From Planctomycetaceae bacterium (GTDB taxonomy: Bacteria > Planctomycetota > Planctomycetia > Planctomycetales > Planctomycetaceae): a stretch of DNA of 64,000 nt. The stretch spans positions 1-64,000 of the forward strand of contig JANSXP010000023.1 of assembly GCA_024742875.1 (NCBI GenBank). The letters are read 5' to 3'. The notes below the pieces were generated by a model that was not told the origin of the DNA, ran no database searches, and saw only the letters and a list, made by a program, of their open reading frames with translations. The position numbers and the translations under genes are program-made. Below are positions 18,201 to 26,456 of the stretch, in pieces (position 1 is the stretch's first letter; the number at the start of each line of letters is the position of its first letter).

Positions 18201-18451
18201 TGGTGAAAGCCACCCGTCATGTGGTGGCCACGTCGCTGACGACGATCGCCGGGTTCCTGCCATTGATTATCGCCGGTGGCGGCTTTTGGCCCCCCATGGC
18301 CGTCACGATTGCCGGCGGTGTAGGCGGCGCCACCATTCTGGCACTGATTTTTGTGCCTGCCTGCTATCTGTTGCTGATGACGCCCCGTTTTTCTGCCTCG
18401 TCACTGCCCGTCGGTCTGCCCGGCCACGTGCCCGTCCCAGCGGACAGCTAG
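15245..18451 (+). CDS. RND-family efflux transporter permease
   Basis: A 1068-residue inner-membrane pump of the AcrB/hydrophobe-amphiphile type. The first transmembrane helix follows MDPSTLFLRNPRLTLLLIGL. Two large periplasmic loops and two blocks of membrane helices are visible, including ALGLLIDNAIVVVDEV in TM4 (Asp-Asn where AcrB has Asp-Asp, as in many relatives) and GLVGVAINDSIVVL in the matching second-half helix. The TM segments near the end (ATSLTTIAGFLPLIIAGGGF) are also typical. It should use proton motive force to export hydrophobic or amphiphilic compounds through the adaptor just upstream. Substrate cannot be told from sequence. It is the last gene of the tetR-adaptor-pump operon; the next start is about 170 bases away. 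Confidence 0.95.
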   Translation: MDPSTLFLRNPRLTLLLIGLILVAGGSSFSILPRMEDPLLTERAAFIITSLPGADAEQIESLVTDPIEDELREIAEIKELRSSSRTSLSTITIELRDDVYADESPSIWSRIRDRVADAEAALPQNASKPRFERIEVTAYTRLIALVPGQVDVSASGDLPSMPTAILRRKAEELRELLLGVPGTKDVEILGDPQEEIRVEIEPDRLAAMGLSVAQVSQLIRASDSRFSAGLLRSSERDLLIEVSGELDSVDRIAAIPVQTSADGRVTLLGDIARVERGIQEPIAELSVVGGQPAIVLACLIRPSQRIDQWNADSRKVTEAFSSRLSRGIRLVDVFSQDGYVTDRLSSLIGNLLLGAASVMLVILVLMGWRSALIVGAALPLSAMMVFAGMNYMGIPIHQMSVTGLIIALGLLIDNAIVVVDEVSQKLRDGDTPVQAVRRTVSHLAVPLFGSTFTTALAFAPIVLMPGPAGEFVGSIAVNVIVAIFSSLALSLSVVPALTGFLASVERRAASRPAGSVWYRDGLRVGWMLAAYQRLLGLVIRRPLVGVLLGVVLPVSGFAAFSQLSEQFFPPADRDQIALEVELPSQSSIAETLATTGRIRDSLLKKDGVEEVTWWVGRSAPPFYYNQIPSRRGMSQYAQALVKLDNADNLRARINQMQVELDAEYPNAQTLVRQLEQGPPFEAPIEVQVFGPDLQELSEISDRLSQLLASLPEVTHIRAEASQLEPRLTLNVDEEQARLLGMTHESVAQQMFSSLEGAVGGMILEGTEELPVRVRVAGGRRTSVDDVESIDVLSPLGPSRSGYQGVPLTALGQVELTPERASVTRLDRRRMTEVQAFLKAGVLPADVLAKFQQLLADEDKRTLEAGLPPVLPPGYQLAYAGEAAQRDDAVGNLMASVATLAVLMVAALVLSFRSFRLASLIGVVAMLAVGLGVGALWVFGHPFGFMAIIGTMGLVGVAINDSIVVLAAIQENPHARSGDHAAILDVVVKATRHVVATSLTTIAGFLPLIIAGGGFWPPMAVTIAGGVGGATILALIFVPACYLLLMTPRFSASSLPVGLPGHVPVPADS

Positions 18452-18623
18452 TGGTGGCTCTCAGTTGCTTCAGTGCGATTGATCCAGCAGTCGCCAAATA
18501 TAGCGACCGGTAAACGCTTTTCTTCGCTAAACGACGATGTCACAATAGGTTAGACGGTTTCCTGTTGCGTGGCGGTGGAAGCTGTTTCCTGTCAATAAGG
18601 GCTCGTTTGCAGCGAGGACGACG

Positions 18624-19883
18624 TTGTCTGAATCCGGAATTCTGTCTCAAATCACCTGCCCTCACTGCTGGCATCGTTTCGCTCCCGCGGAGACTCTCTG
18701 GGCATCCGCTCACCCGCGTCTGTACGGAGACGCACGACTGGGGCCTGATGTGCAGCGACGCTTTCTGCCCACGCGGTTCGACGCTGGTGGTAATGCGATC
18801 GACAGTCAGGGGTCATTCTGCAGTGAGGTGTGCTGTCCCAAGTGCCACCTGACCATTCCCCGCACCATGTTTGAACTGCGGTGTATTTTTTATTCGATCC
18901 TGGGGTCTCCCGGATCGGGCAAATCACACATGCTGGCCACGACCACCTGGCAAATGCGTCAAGCGCTGGGCACCCGTTTTCGGCTGAGCATTTCGGACGC
19001 AGATCCCGATTCCAACCGCCAGCTCAATGAGTCAGAAGAACGACTGTTCTTCAACGAAGAGCCCGACAAACTGGCCACCATTCCGAAGACGGAAACCGAC
19101 GGCGAGTTGTACCAGCCGGTGCAGTTTGGTGACGAGACGATCTGGTACCCGCGGCCGTTTGCCTTTGTTGTGCAGCCGCTGGCCGACCATCCCCGGGTTA
19201 GCGAGCGCGACGAAATTTCCCGCGCGATCTGTCTGTACGACAATGCGGGGGAACACTTTCTACCCGGCGGCGAATCGTCGATTAGTCCGGCGACCCAGCA
19301 CCTGACGATTTCCCGCGGTCTGCTGTTTCTGTTTGACCCCACTCAGCACGCACGCTTCCGGGAAGCGTGCAAAGCCAACACCCGGGACCCCCAGATTCTG
19401 GGAACCGGTCGCAGCCATCGACAGGACCAGATTCTGCACGAGGCGGCCAACCGCATTCGCACTCATTCCGGTCTGGCTCAGCAGGCAAAGTATGCCAAGC
19501 CGCTGGTGGTGGTAGTGACCAAGATGGACGCCTGGGCGCCCACACTCTGGCCGCAGTGGGAGTCACTGGCGGACCCGATTCGCGATGCCAAACAGGGCAT
19601 CGCGGGCCTCGATACGGAACTGATTGAAGATGTGTCATCGCAGGTCCGCAGAATCCTGGCAAAACACGCGCCGGAGTTTGTCAACGCGGCAGAAGGCTTT
19701 GCCGAAAAAGTGACCTACATCCCGTCGTCTGCGCTGGGTCGATCTCCCGAAGTGGATGAAGGTTCCGGCATGCTGGGTGTGCGGCCCAATGACGTGAAGC
19801 CCGTGTGGGCGGAAGTGCCACTGCTTTATCTGCTGAATCAGACAAGCACGGGCCTGATTCCGGCAGTCAAACGGTCTCGTTAG
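18624..19883 (+). CDS. zinc-ribbon TRAFAC-type GTPase (DO-GTPase2-like)
   Basis: A 419-residue protein read from TTG at 18624, with GAGG six bases upstream. The N-terminus has CPHC (12-15) and CPKC (71-74) with extra Cys66 and Cys70, a probable zinc ribbon split by a 55-residue insert. The nucleotide-binding core follows: GSPGSGKS P-loop (94-101), LYDNAGE (204-210) in the position of the switch II DxxG, and VVVVTKMD (295-302) as the NKxD-like guanine-specificity motif with Thr for Asn. This matches the GTPases described computationally in GTPase-centred conflict/signalling systems. The three following genes are on the same strand, the next starting 160 bases downstream. The family name is from recalled resemblance and moderately certain; the GTPase fold is more certain. 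Confidence 0.8.
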   Translation: MSESGILSQITCPHCWHRFAPAETLWASAHPRLYGDARLGPDVQRRFLPTRFDAGGNAIDSQGSFCSEVCCPKCHLTIPRTMFELRCIFYSILGSPGSGKSHMLATTTWQMRQALGTRFRLSISDADPDSNRQLNESEERLFFNEEPDKLATIPKTETDGELYQPVQFGDETIWYPRPFAFVVQPLADHPRVSERDEISRAICLYDNAGEHFLPGGESSISPATQHLTISRGLLFLFDPTQHARFREACKANTRDPQILGTGRSHRQDQILHEAANRIRTHSGLAQQAKYAKPLVVVVTKMDAWAPTLWPQWESLADPIRDAKQGIAGLDTELIEDVSSQVRRILAKHAPEFVNAAEGFAEKVTYIPSSALGRSPEVDEGSGMLGVRPNDVKPVWAEVPLLYLLNQTSTGLIPAVKRSR

Positions 19884-20043
19884 CGTTTTCACATCTGTGG
19901 CGGTCGCAGAGTCGTCTTCAGGGCGGCATCCGGAAGTGCGCCTGCTGCTGACAATCGTCAGGTCCGTGCAACAGGAATTGAACGGGCAATGAACGGACTC
20001 ATCGTCCGGTGGAGCGGAAAATCATCTGTTTGCGGAGGGCAGT

Positions 20044-21195
20044 TTGAGTTACGAGCTTGTTTACACGTCAGCGCGGCGGGGGCTTCGAGTGGGGGCGAGC
20101 GGATTTTGTACCGTCGCCGCGACCGAGGGCATTCCACGGACGCTGCAGGACAAGCTGGAATCGCTCAGCGGCTATCGGCATGAGGAATCATTCGCTGGAC
20201 GCGAACCGCCCATCAACTTTGCACACACCACCGTCCGCATTCAGCGGACGATCTATCATGTGTTTTCCCGTGTGGGCACCGCGGCCAAAGACCACACCCG
20301 CCGATCCAACAAGATTGCTCATCACCTGGCTGTGACGTCTCAGGAACTGCAGGACTTTGAGCAGCCGGTTGCAGTCTTTGCCGATACCGACTTCTGGGTC
20401 GATGAGTGGACGTCCGAGCCCACATGGCTGGATGCCGGTCGCCTGCCCGCGGCCGCCGGAACACCGCCTGCAGATTTCGCCACCTGGGAACGGATCTTTG
20501 GCGATGCCGGCTGGGCGGGGCTGCTCGGCCAGGCTGTGTCGGATGGGTTCCGATCGGTCAATATCATCGTGCCGTCCAGCGGCGACGCACTGCGGCTGCT
20601 GGAAGAGGCCATGCAGCTGGTGAAGCCGGACGATCGCTGGCAGGTGTGTTTCAGCACCCACTTTTCCAGGCAGGTCAGCGGAACAACGTGCCACTGGAGG
20701 ATGGCGCTGGATGGCAGCGCGGAAGCACGCAAGCTGAGAGCCCGCAGCCAGAGTCTGCTGCTGGATCCTGCCGGATCCCGCTCGTTGCCTCAGGATAATG
20801 CGTACGTCCAGGCCGCTCAGGCGGGACGACCTGAGTCGGTGTACGAACTGGCGTCGTCGGCCGACCGGCGGCGTATTTCCCTGCGACAGGATGCCCTGGC
20901 CCCACCCCCTGCGGCCGCTGCCGATCAGCCTGCCAGTGAGCCTGTCGTGCGGCCATCCGTGCGTCGTCGTCAGGAAGCGAGACGACGAGCCAAACCGGTA
21001 CCACAGTCGCGCTCGCCGTTCGACGTGGATGAGTCGGAGTATGCCCACGTCTCGATTGGCGGGTCGGAAGACGAACAGCCCGTTCGTCGTCGCCGTCGTC
21101 GTCGTCGCCATAAACCGGCTGTCATCGGCGTGCTGCTGCTGGCCGCAGTGGTGCTGGTGATTCTTGCGTATCTGGGAATCAGGTTAGTAACATAA
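20044..21195 (+). CDS. GAP1-N2-like GTPase-associated protein with C-terminal membrane anchor
   Basis: Read from TTG at 20044 with GGAGGG four bases upstream; 383 residues. The N-terminal 240 residues, opening SYELVYTSARRGLRVGASGF and continuing to LSGYR, resemble the GAP1-N2 domain (GTPase-associated protein 1, N-terminal type 2) described beside GTPases in predicted conflict systems. A low-complexity Ala/Pro/Arg region follows (about 290-355) with a run of eight arginines before a single C-terminal hydrophobic helix (VIGVLLLAAVVLVILAYLG). The protein therefore looks tail-anchored with its body in the cytoplasm. It follows the GTPase gene directly and probably works with it. The GAP1 family here means genomic association, not a demonstrated GTPase-activating function. 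Confidence 0.75.
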   Translation: MSYELVYTSARRGLRVGASGFCTVAATEGIPRTLQDKLESLSGYRHEESFAGREPPINFAHTTVRIQRTIYHVFSRVGTAAKDHTRRSNKIAHHLAVTSQELQDFEQPVAVFADTDFWVDEWTSEPTWLDAGRLPAAAGTPPADFATWERIFGDAGWAGLLGQAVSDGFRSVNIIVPSSGDALRLLEEAMQLVKPDDRWQVCFSTHFSRQVSGTTCHWRMALDGSAEARKLRARSQSLLLDPAGSRSLPQDNAYVQAAQAGRPESVYELASSADRRRISLRQDALAPPPAAAADQPASEPVVRPSVRRRQEARRRAKPVPQSRSPFDVDESEYAHVSIGGSEDEQPVRRRRRRRRHKPAVIGVLLLAAVVLVILAYLGIRLVT

Positions 21196-21239
21196 AGCAG
21201 GCGGCGGTCTTCGTCGCAGACAGAAAGCAGACCTCAAAA

Positions 21240-22373
21240 ATGGCAGAGATTTCCGAGATTCACGAGCTGCTGGAAAGCGTGCGCGTCACGCTGTCCAGTT
21301 CGATGAACCCGAATCGCGAAGAACTGGATCGACTCCACAGCGAACTGGATGGCGAGATTCGCCTCGCGAACAAGCGTTTGCGGGAATGCGACGCCCTGCT
21401 GGCCGAAGGTCATCGCAGTGAAGCCATCCAACTGGCCGAGCAGGAACCCAACCTGCTGGAAGTCGTTTCCATTCTGGACTTCCCGGAGTTGCCCGAATGG
21501 AACGACTTTGTGGCGGAGCTGGGTCTGACCGTCACGCCGGAACTGCAGATTGATATCGCCACCGATATCAACAGCGCGTACTCCGAAGACGAACCCCTGG
21601 AACGCCTGCTGCGTAAGTTTCGGGTGCTGTCACTGGCTCGTGCTCCGCTGCGCAGTCGTATTGACCTGCTGCGTCAGATTGCCAAACGAGACCCGGGCAC
21701 CGCCTACTGGAAGGATGATCTGCGATCGTATGAAGAGGTGCGGATCCGCCAGATTGCGGATGAATCCCGAGCCGCCGTGTCCAGCCGTGACGTGAGCAGA
21801 ATTCGCACGATTTCCGAAGAGCTGCACAAGAAACCGTGGAGCGTGAAGCCCGACCGACGGGTGATGGAAAAAATTGACACGGCGATGGCTGAGATCAAAA
21901 AACTGGACGCCACCCGACAGCTGCAGAAGCTGACGGCTCAGCTGAAGGACGCAACTGAAGCAGACGACGCCGAACTGGCACGCGATCTGGAAGAACGCTG
22001 GCAGCAGCTGGCGGCCAAATGCGATCAGTCGTCTGAAATGTTCCAGGACACCAAAGACGACGCAGCTGTTTTGTTTCGCTGGATACGGCAGGCCGATTCC
22101 CAGGACGCGGAGGATGCCCGCCACGCAGCAGAAGTGAAGAAGCTGTCGAAGGTGCTGCGTTCTGATCGCAGCAAGCTGGAAGACATTTATCGGCAGTATG
22201 ACATTGTGGCCGAGTTTTCTCAGGGAATCCCGGAGGCCGTGCAGGAGCGGTACGAGGCGCGCATTCAGGATATCGAACGCGCCCAGAAGATGAAAAAAAT
22301 GGGGGTTATGGGGGCGGTGGCTTTGGCCGTGATACTGGTGCTGGTCGTCGCCGGCAGCCTGATTTTTCGTTAA
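21240..22373 (+). CDS. coiled-coil protein with C-terminal transmembrane anchor
   Basis: No family is recognised. The 377-residue product is highly charged and almost wholly helical, with heptad-like leucine spacing in several stretches (residues 10-60, 210-270, 300-350), for example LQKLTAQLKDATEADDAELA. It ends in one hydrophobic helix (VMGAVALAVILVLVVAGSLI), so like the preceding product it appears to be tail-anchored. The start ATG is 44 bases after the previous stop, with an AGCAGA stretch as the only ribosome-binding candidate. Its place between the GAP1-like gene and the PilB-like gene, and the shared topology, suggest a scaffold or sensor for the GTPase module. Confidence 0.75.
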   Translation: MAEISEIHELLESVRVTLSSSMNPNREELDRLHSELDGEIRLANKRLRECDALLAEGHRSEAIQLAEQEPNLLEVVSILDFPELPEWNDFVAELGLTVTPELQIDIATDINSAYSEDEPLERLLRKFRVLSLARAPLRSRIDLLRQIAKRDPGTAYWKDDLRSYEEVRIRQIADESRAAVSSRDVSRIRTISEELHKKPWSVKPDRRVMEKIDTAMAEIKKLDATRQLQKLTAQLKDATEADDAELARDLEERWQQLAAKCDQSSEMFQDTKDDAAVLFRWIRQADSQDAEDARHAAEVKKLSKVLRSDRSKLEDIYRQYDIVAEFSQGIPEAVQERYEARIQDIERAQKMKKMGVMGAVALAVILVLVVAGSLIFR

Positions 22374-22450
22374 CACAATCGTTGCGGCCGGTGACCGAAA
22401 GTCGCCGCGCGTCGGTGGACTTCGGCTGGCGTATTTAGAAAGAGACGACT

Positions 22451-24298
22451 GTGGCTCGTTACTACATTCGCAATCGCGGCAAACGCATGGGCCCGCTGGA
22501 TGTGGAGAAACTGCACGCGATGGCCCGGCGTGGACGTTTCGGACGCCACTTCGAAGTTTCCCGTGATGGCAAACGCTGGGCGCAGGCGGACGAGTTTCCC
22601 GAGTTGTTTCCGGACGCCGGTGACGACGATGGGTTCGACGACGAGGACGACTTTGACGAGCCGGCGGCAGACGATCTGGATGCCCCCATCGTTGATGAAG
22701 ACACACCGCGGCGTCGCTCCAAAAAGAAGTCGGCTGGACGGCGTCGCACTCGTTCATCCACGGGAGGTTCTCGTTCGCCGCGGCGGCGCAGCGAAGAACC
22801 AGCTGATGACGCAGAAACTGAGCGTCCGCGACGCAAAAAGCGGCGACCGGATCCCGACGAGGAAGCGCCCGAGCGCATAGAGCCGGAGCGACCCCGTAAA
22901 AAGAAGAAAAAGAAAGGGGCGTCGGTCTTTGCCGAGGCGTCCCGCTCAGCGCCGCGTAAAAAGCCGAAAAAGAAGGGTTTACTGGGACGTCTGTTTGGCG
23001 GTGGCAGCGAGCCGACGGAAGTGCAGCCGCACCTGCGCAAGCTCACGCACATTCACAACACCCTGCGAGACCTGGGGTTCTCTATGGACCGGCTGGTCTT
23101 TGTGGGATCAGGCGGTGAGAAAATCTCTGTTGGCGAGCATCTGGGCAGTGGCGATGGCCCCCACATGCTGGGGCTGATTACGCTGGTGGGCTTTCAGTCA
23201 CGCACGACTGACATGCACTTTGAGCCGGCCGACGAACATGTGGATGTGCGGATGCGTATTGACGGCACGCTGGTGCCACTTTGCAAAATCCCCAAAGACT
23301 CCGTCAAGCGCCTGTACGGCGTGGTCAAGGTCCTGTGTGAAACGAAGATGGGTGCCAGTCAGGAAGTGCTGGAAGGAAACTATTCGTCCATTGCGCCCAA
23401 TCGCCGTTCGGACTACCGCGTGAGTTTTACGCCGTCGGTCCACGGTCAGAAACTGGCGATCCGTGTGCTGGACGCGGACAACGCGCCGCAGACTCTGCGA
23501 CAGCTCGGGGCCCCGCCGAAGTTTGTCAAAGTCATTGGCAACGTGATGGAGCAAAACGCGGGCATGGTGTTGATGTGCGGTCCCACTGGTTCCGGCAAGA
23601 CGACCACGCTGTACAGCATGCTGCGAAGTGTGGACTTCCGCTCTCGCAATGTGATGACCCTGGAAGATCCGGTGGAGTACCAGATTGATGGCATCACGCA
23701 GATCAACATCGATTCCGAACACGGCAAGGGGTTTGGCGAAATGCTGCCCGCGCTGCTGCGTCAGGACCCGGACGTGCTGCTCATCGGGGAAATTCGTGAT
23801 GCGATTTCTGCCAAAATCGCTATGCAGGCCACGATGACAGGCCACCTGGTGCTGTCGACGGTGCACGCGCCCGACACCCTGGCAACGCTGCACCGACTGC
23901 TGGACCTGAATGCAGATCCCAACATGGTGGCGTCCGCCCTGGACCTGATCATGTCCCAGCGTCTGCTGCGGACTTTGTGCGAAGAATGCAAACATCGTCG
24001 TCGTCCCGACAAAGAAGAAAAACGACGTCTTGGCAAGCACTTTAAAGACGCGGTTTACGATCCGGTGGGCTGCAAGCAGTGTCTGGGCACCGGATATTCG
24101 GGGCGTCGCGCCATTTTTGAGCTGCTGGATGTGAAGCGTCAGGTGGGTGACGTGATCCATGACTCGCCGAATGTGGTTCAGCTTCGCAAACAGGTGAAGG
24201 ACACGGACTTCACGACCCTGCGGATGAACGGCCACTCGCTGATCGGCAAAGGGGTGACCACATTTGATGAAGTGGATCGGGGCATAGGCGTCGAGTAA
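22451..24298 (+). CDS. GYF-domain PilB/GspE-family secretion ATPase
   Basis: A 615-residue protein from GTG at 22451. Residues 1-55 are a GYF_2-like domain (YYIRNRGKRMGPLDVEKLHA, then W at 41). A disordered linker alternates acidic and very basic tracts (about 58-195). The rest is a type II secretion/type IV pilus assembly ATPase: N2-like domain with DMHFEP, Walker A GPTGSGKTT (377-385), Walker B region VLLIGEIRD, GHLVLSTVHAPDT, and the tetracysteine zinc site (Cys510, Cys513, Cys541, Cys544). All key residues are present. The family forms hexamers that power pilin or pseudopilin assembly. No other pilus or type II gene is adjacent; it stands last in the GTPase block, so its partner machine is unclear. 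Confidence 0.9.
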   Translation: MARYYIRNRGKRMGPLDVEKLHAMARRGRFGRHFEVSRDGKRWAQADEFPELFPDAGDDDGFDDEDDFDEPAADDLDAPIVDEDTPRRRSKKKSAGRRRTRSSTGGSRSPRRRSEEPADDAETERPRRKKRRPDPDEEAPERIEPERPRKKKKKKGASVFAEASRSAPRKKPKKKGLLGRLFGGGSEPTEVQPHLRKLTHIHNTLRDLGFSMDRLVFVGSGGEKISVGEHLGSGDGPHMLGLITLVGFQSRTTDMHFEPADEHVDVRMRIDGTLVPLCKIPKDSVKRLYGVVKVLCETKMGASQEVLEGNYSSIAPNRRSDYRVSFTPSVHGQKLAIRVLDADNAPQTLRQLGAPPKFVKVIGNVMEQNAGMVLMCGPTGSGKTTTLYSMLRSVDFRSRNVMTLEDPVEYQIDGITQINIDSEHGKGFGEMLPALLRQDPDVLLIGEIRDAISAKIAMQATMTGHLVLSTVHAPDTLATLHRLLDLNADPNMVASALDLIMSQRLLRTLCEECKHRRRPDKEEKRRLGKHFKDAVYDPVGCKQCLGTGYSGRRAIFELLDVKRQVGDVIHDSPNVVQLRKQVKDTDFTTLRMNGHSLIGKGVTTFDEVDRGIGVE

Positions 24299-24318
24299 AG
24301 CCGTTTCATCGTTTCCGA

Positions 24319-25617
24319 TCAGTTGTCGGCCGACAGGCTTTCGGTGAGTGTCGCCACGAACCGGGCGATATCTTCAAACGTGTTGTACAGCGGAACCGGG
24401 GCCGCTCGAATGACATTGGGCTCTCGCCAGTCGGTATGCACGCCCCGCGAAGAAATGCGGTCGAACACTTCGCGGCCGCTGGTTCCCTCGCACTGAATCT
24501 CCAGTGACAACTGGCACCCTCCGGCCAGCGGTGTATCGGGTGTTACGATGTGGACATGATCCGGCAACTGCTCGGTCAGTAGCTGTCGGAAAAATGCGTT
24601 CTGTCGCCGTGACCGCTCCCGCAGCGGCTTCAGTCCCCCGGCCGCTTCAAAGATCTCCAGTGCGGGCAGCATGGTGGCCATCGCGAGCATCGGCGGATTG
24701 CTCAGTTGCCAGCCCTGAGCGGTGGGTGGGGGGACGAATTCTGCCGCCATTTGGAAGCGAGAGCCGCGTTCGTGGCCCCACCAGCCGGCAAGTCGGGGGT
24801 GATGGATGTTGGTCGCGTGCCGCTCGTGGATGAAGCATGCCCCTGGAGCCCCGGGTCCGCAGTTCAGATACTTGTACGTGCACCAGCACGCAAAATCGAC
24901 ATTCCAGTCGTGCAGATCGAGCTCGATGTTGCCGGCCGCATGGGCCAGATCAAACCCGATCACAATGCCCCGGCGGTGCGCTGTTTCGGTCAGTGTCGGC
25001 ATGTCGAACACCTGACCCGTGTAATACTGCACACCTGGCAACAGGCACAAAGCCAGTTCACTGGCGTGTGCCGTCATGGCGTCGGTCAGTTGCGAGACAG
25101 AAATGAGTGCCTCACCCGGAGCGGGGCCGACGACGATCAGGTGTTCGGCCGGATCCAGCCCATGCAGTTGCAGGAATGAGGCGACTGCCTGGTGGTCGGA
25201 CGGAAAGGCGTGTTCTTCAATGAGAATCTTCGTCCGCTGGCCATGGGGGCGAAAGAAACTGGCCAGCATCAGGTGCAGATTGACAGTCAGCGTGTTCATC
25301 ACCACGACTTCCTGCGGGCTGGCGCCGACCAGGGGCGCCATGCGATCACTGATCATCTGCGGTAAGTCCATCCAGGCCGGCTCGCCGTCAAAATGACCGT
25401 GAACGCCCGCATGGTGCCACTGATCCATGACCTGCATGACATGTTCGCGGGTAGAGCGTGGCTGCAGTCCGAGCGAGTTCCCGACAAAATACACATCATC
25501 CGCTGCGGGCGTGCCGGGGATCAGAAACCGGTTTCGCAGACTCGTCAGTGGGTCGTCGCGATCCAGCTGTAAAGCACGCGTCATGGCCTGTTGTGGTGAG
25601 TGCGTGGTCTCTGTCAT
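24319..25617 (-). CDS. kynU: kynureninase
   Basis: A 432-residue PLP enzyme of the aminotransferase class V fold that cleaves L-kynurenine to anthranilate and alanine (or hydroxykynurenine to 3-hydroxyanthranilate). Diagnostic segments are YFVGNSLGLQP near the N-terminus, MNTLTVNLHLML, GFDLAHAAGN (221-230, cofactor-contacting Asp and His), and WCTYKYLNCGPGAPG with Lys249 as the expected Schiff-base lysine. Length is normal for the family. The start follows the stop of the formamidase-like gene by 2 bases, so the two are translationally coupled and represent consecutive steps of tryptophan breakdown. Tryptophan 2,3-dioxygenase is not in the window. It converges on the PilB-like gene with a 20-base gap. 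Confidence 0.95.
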   Translation of the reverse strand: MTETTHSPQQAMTRALQLDRDDPLTSLRNRFLIPGTPAADDVYFVGNSLGLQPRSTREHVMQVMDQWHHAGVHGHFDGEPAWMDLPQMISDRMAPLVGASPQEVVVMNTLTVNLHLMLASFFRPHGQRTKILIEEHAFPSDHQAVASFLQLHGLDPAEHLIVVGPAPGEALISVSQLTDAMTAHASELALCLLPGVQYYTGQVFDMPTLTETAHRRGIVIGFDLAHAAGNIELDLHDWNVDFACWCTYKYLNCGPGAPGACFIHERHATNIHHPRLAGWWGHERGSRFQMAAEFVPPPTAQGWQLSNPPMLAMATMLPALEIFEAAGGLKPLRERSRRQNAFFRQLLTEQLPDHVHIVTPDTPLAGGCQLSLEIQCEGTSGREVFDRISSRGVHTDWREPNVIRAAPVPLYNTFEDIARFVATLTESLSADN

Positions 25618-25619
25618 GG

Positions 25620-26456
25620 TCAGCGGGGGAGGTCTTCTGTGTGATCGATGGGGATGAGAATTGGTCGAGACGGTGCGGCGTCACCACCGAGCGCTGGGAT
25701 CTGCAGACTGAGCAGGCAGATCCCATCAGGCACACTTTCCGGGACGAAGATCATCTCTGTAATCGTCTTGTCCTGTCGGCTGTCGGGCGTCAGTCGATGC
25801 GCTCCCTCGGGGACAGACCAGAACAGATGATGATTGGTCAGCAGGCCATCGTCATACATCCGATCCACAGACGGCAGATCGACCAGCAGGTGGCGACATC
25901 CCAGATCGTTAATCACTTCCATGGCAGGGCAGGTCAGGAAGGCGGGCTGCGGGGGATCTGCGTACTTCCGCTGTTTTTTGTCTGACTCATTGGGCAGTGT
26001 GCGAATGATCAGGGCCGTGGGGGCATGACGATGCAGTGTTTGCAGGGACTGGCGGATTGCTTTTGCCGTAATGACGTGATCGGAATCTGCCAGAGCGGGG
26101 CGGTATGGCTCGGACGTGTTTGTGGCAGCCGTTGTGGGAACTGAGATGACAGCGGCGACACACAGCGGTTCGGCGGCCGCGTGTCCCGCCCACACATCTT
26201 CATCAACGATATGCGAGACGGTTTCCGTGTGGGTCCCGTTGCAGTGAGGAATCAGCTGCAGTTGCCCGACGTTGCAGCTGCCGCCTGCCGAGGTGTCACC
26301 CACAAAGTCGCCGAGCTGCAGCGGAGTTGACTGAGCAACGGGCGCCGCAAAGTGGTTGGGCTGAGGGCCGTCGAATTGCAAAGTGATGGCCAGTGAAAGA
26401 CTGTTTCCGAGGTCGGCCGAGTATCGTCGGCCCTGGTGTTCGCATGTGATCTGCAT
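25620..26456 (-). CDS. cyclase-family amidohydrolase, kynurenine formamidase-like
   Basis: Read from the Met at 26456 (MQITCEHQGRRYSADLG) the product is 278 residues, a usual length; the upstream 68 codons of open frame are not conserved-looking. The family signature is a H-x-x-G-T-H-x-E-x-x-x-H metal site, HCNGTHTETVSHI, with His71, His76, Glu78 and His82. Such enzymes (KynB type) hydrolyse N-formylkynurenine to kynurenine, and the gene ends 2 bases before kynU, which strongly supports that role. Canonical KynB has Asp where this protein has Glu78, and the protein is longer than most bacterial KynB (near 210 residues), so a related amidohydrolase activity cannot be excluded. Confidence 0.85.
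   Translation of the reverse strand: MQITCEHQGRRYSADLGNSLSLAITLQFDGPQPNHFAAPVAQSTPLQLGDFVGDTSAGGSCNVGQLQLIPHCNGTHTETVSHIVDEDVWAGHAAAEPLCVAAVISVPTTAATNTSEPYRPALADSDHVITAKAIRQSLQTLHRHAPTALIIRTLPNESDKKQRKYADPPQPAFLTCPAMEVINDLGCRHLLVDLPSVDRMYDDGLLTNHHLFWSVPEGAHRLTPDSRQDKTITEMIFVPESVPDGICLLSLQIPALGGDAAPSRPILIPIDHTEDLPR

Noticed and set aside
19989-20183. A small plus-strand frame at the start of the GAP1-like gene
   Set aside because: It overlaps the GAP1-like frame, which has a GGAGGG site and a recognisable N-terminus.
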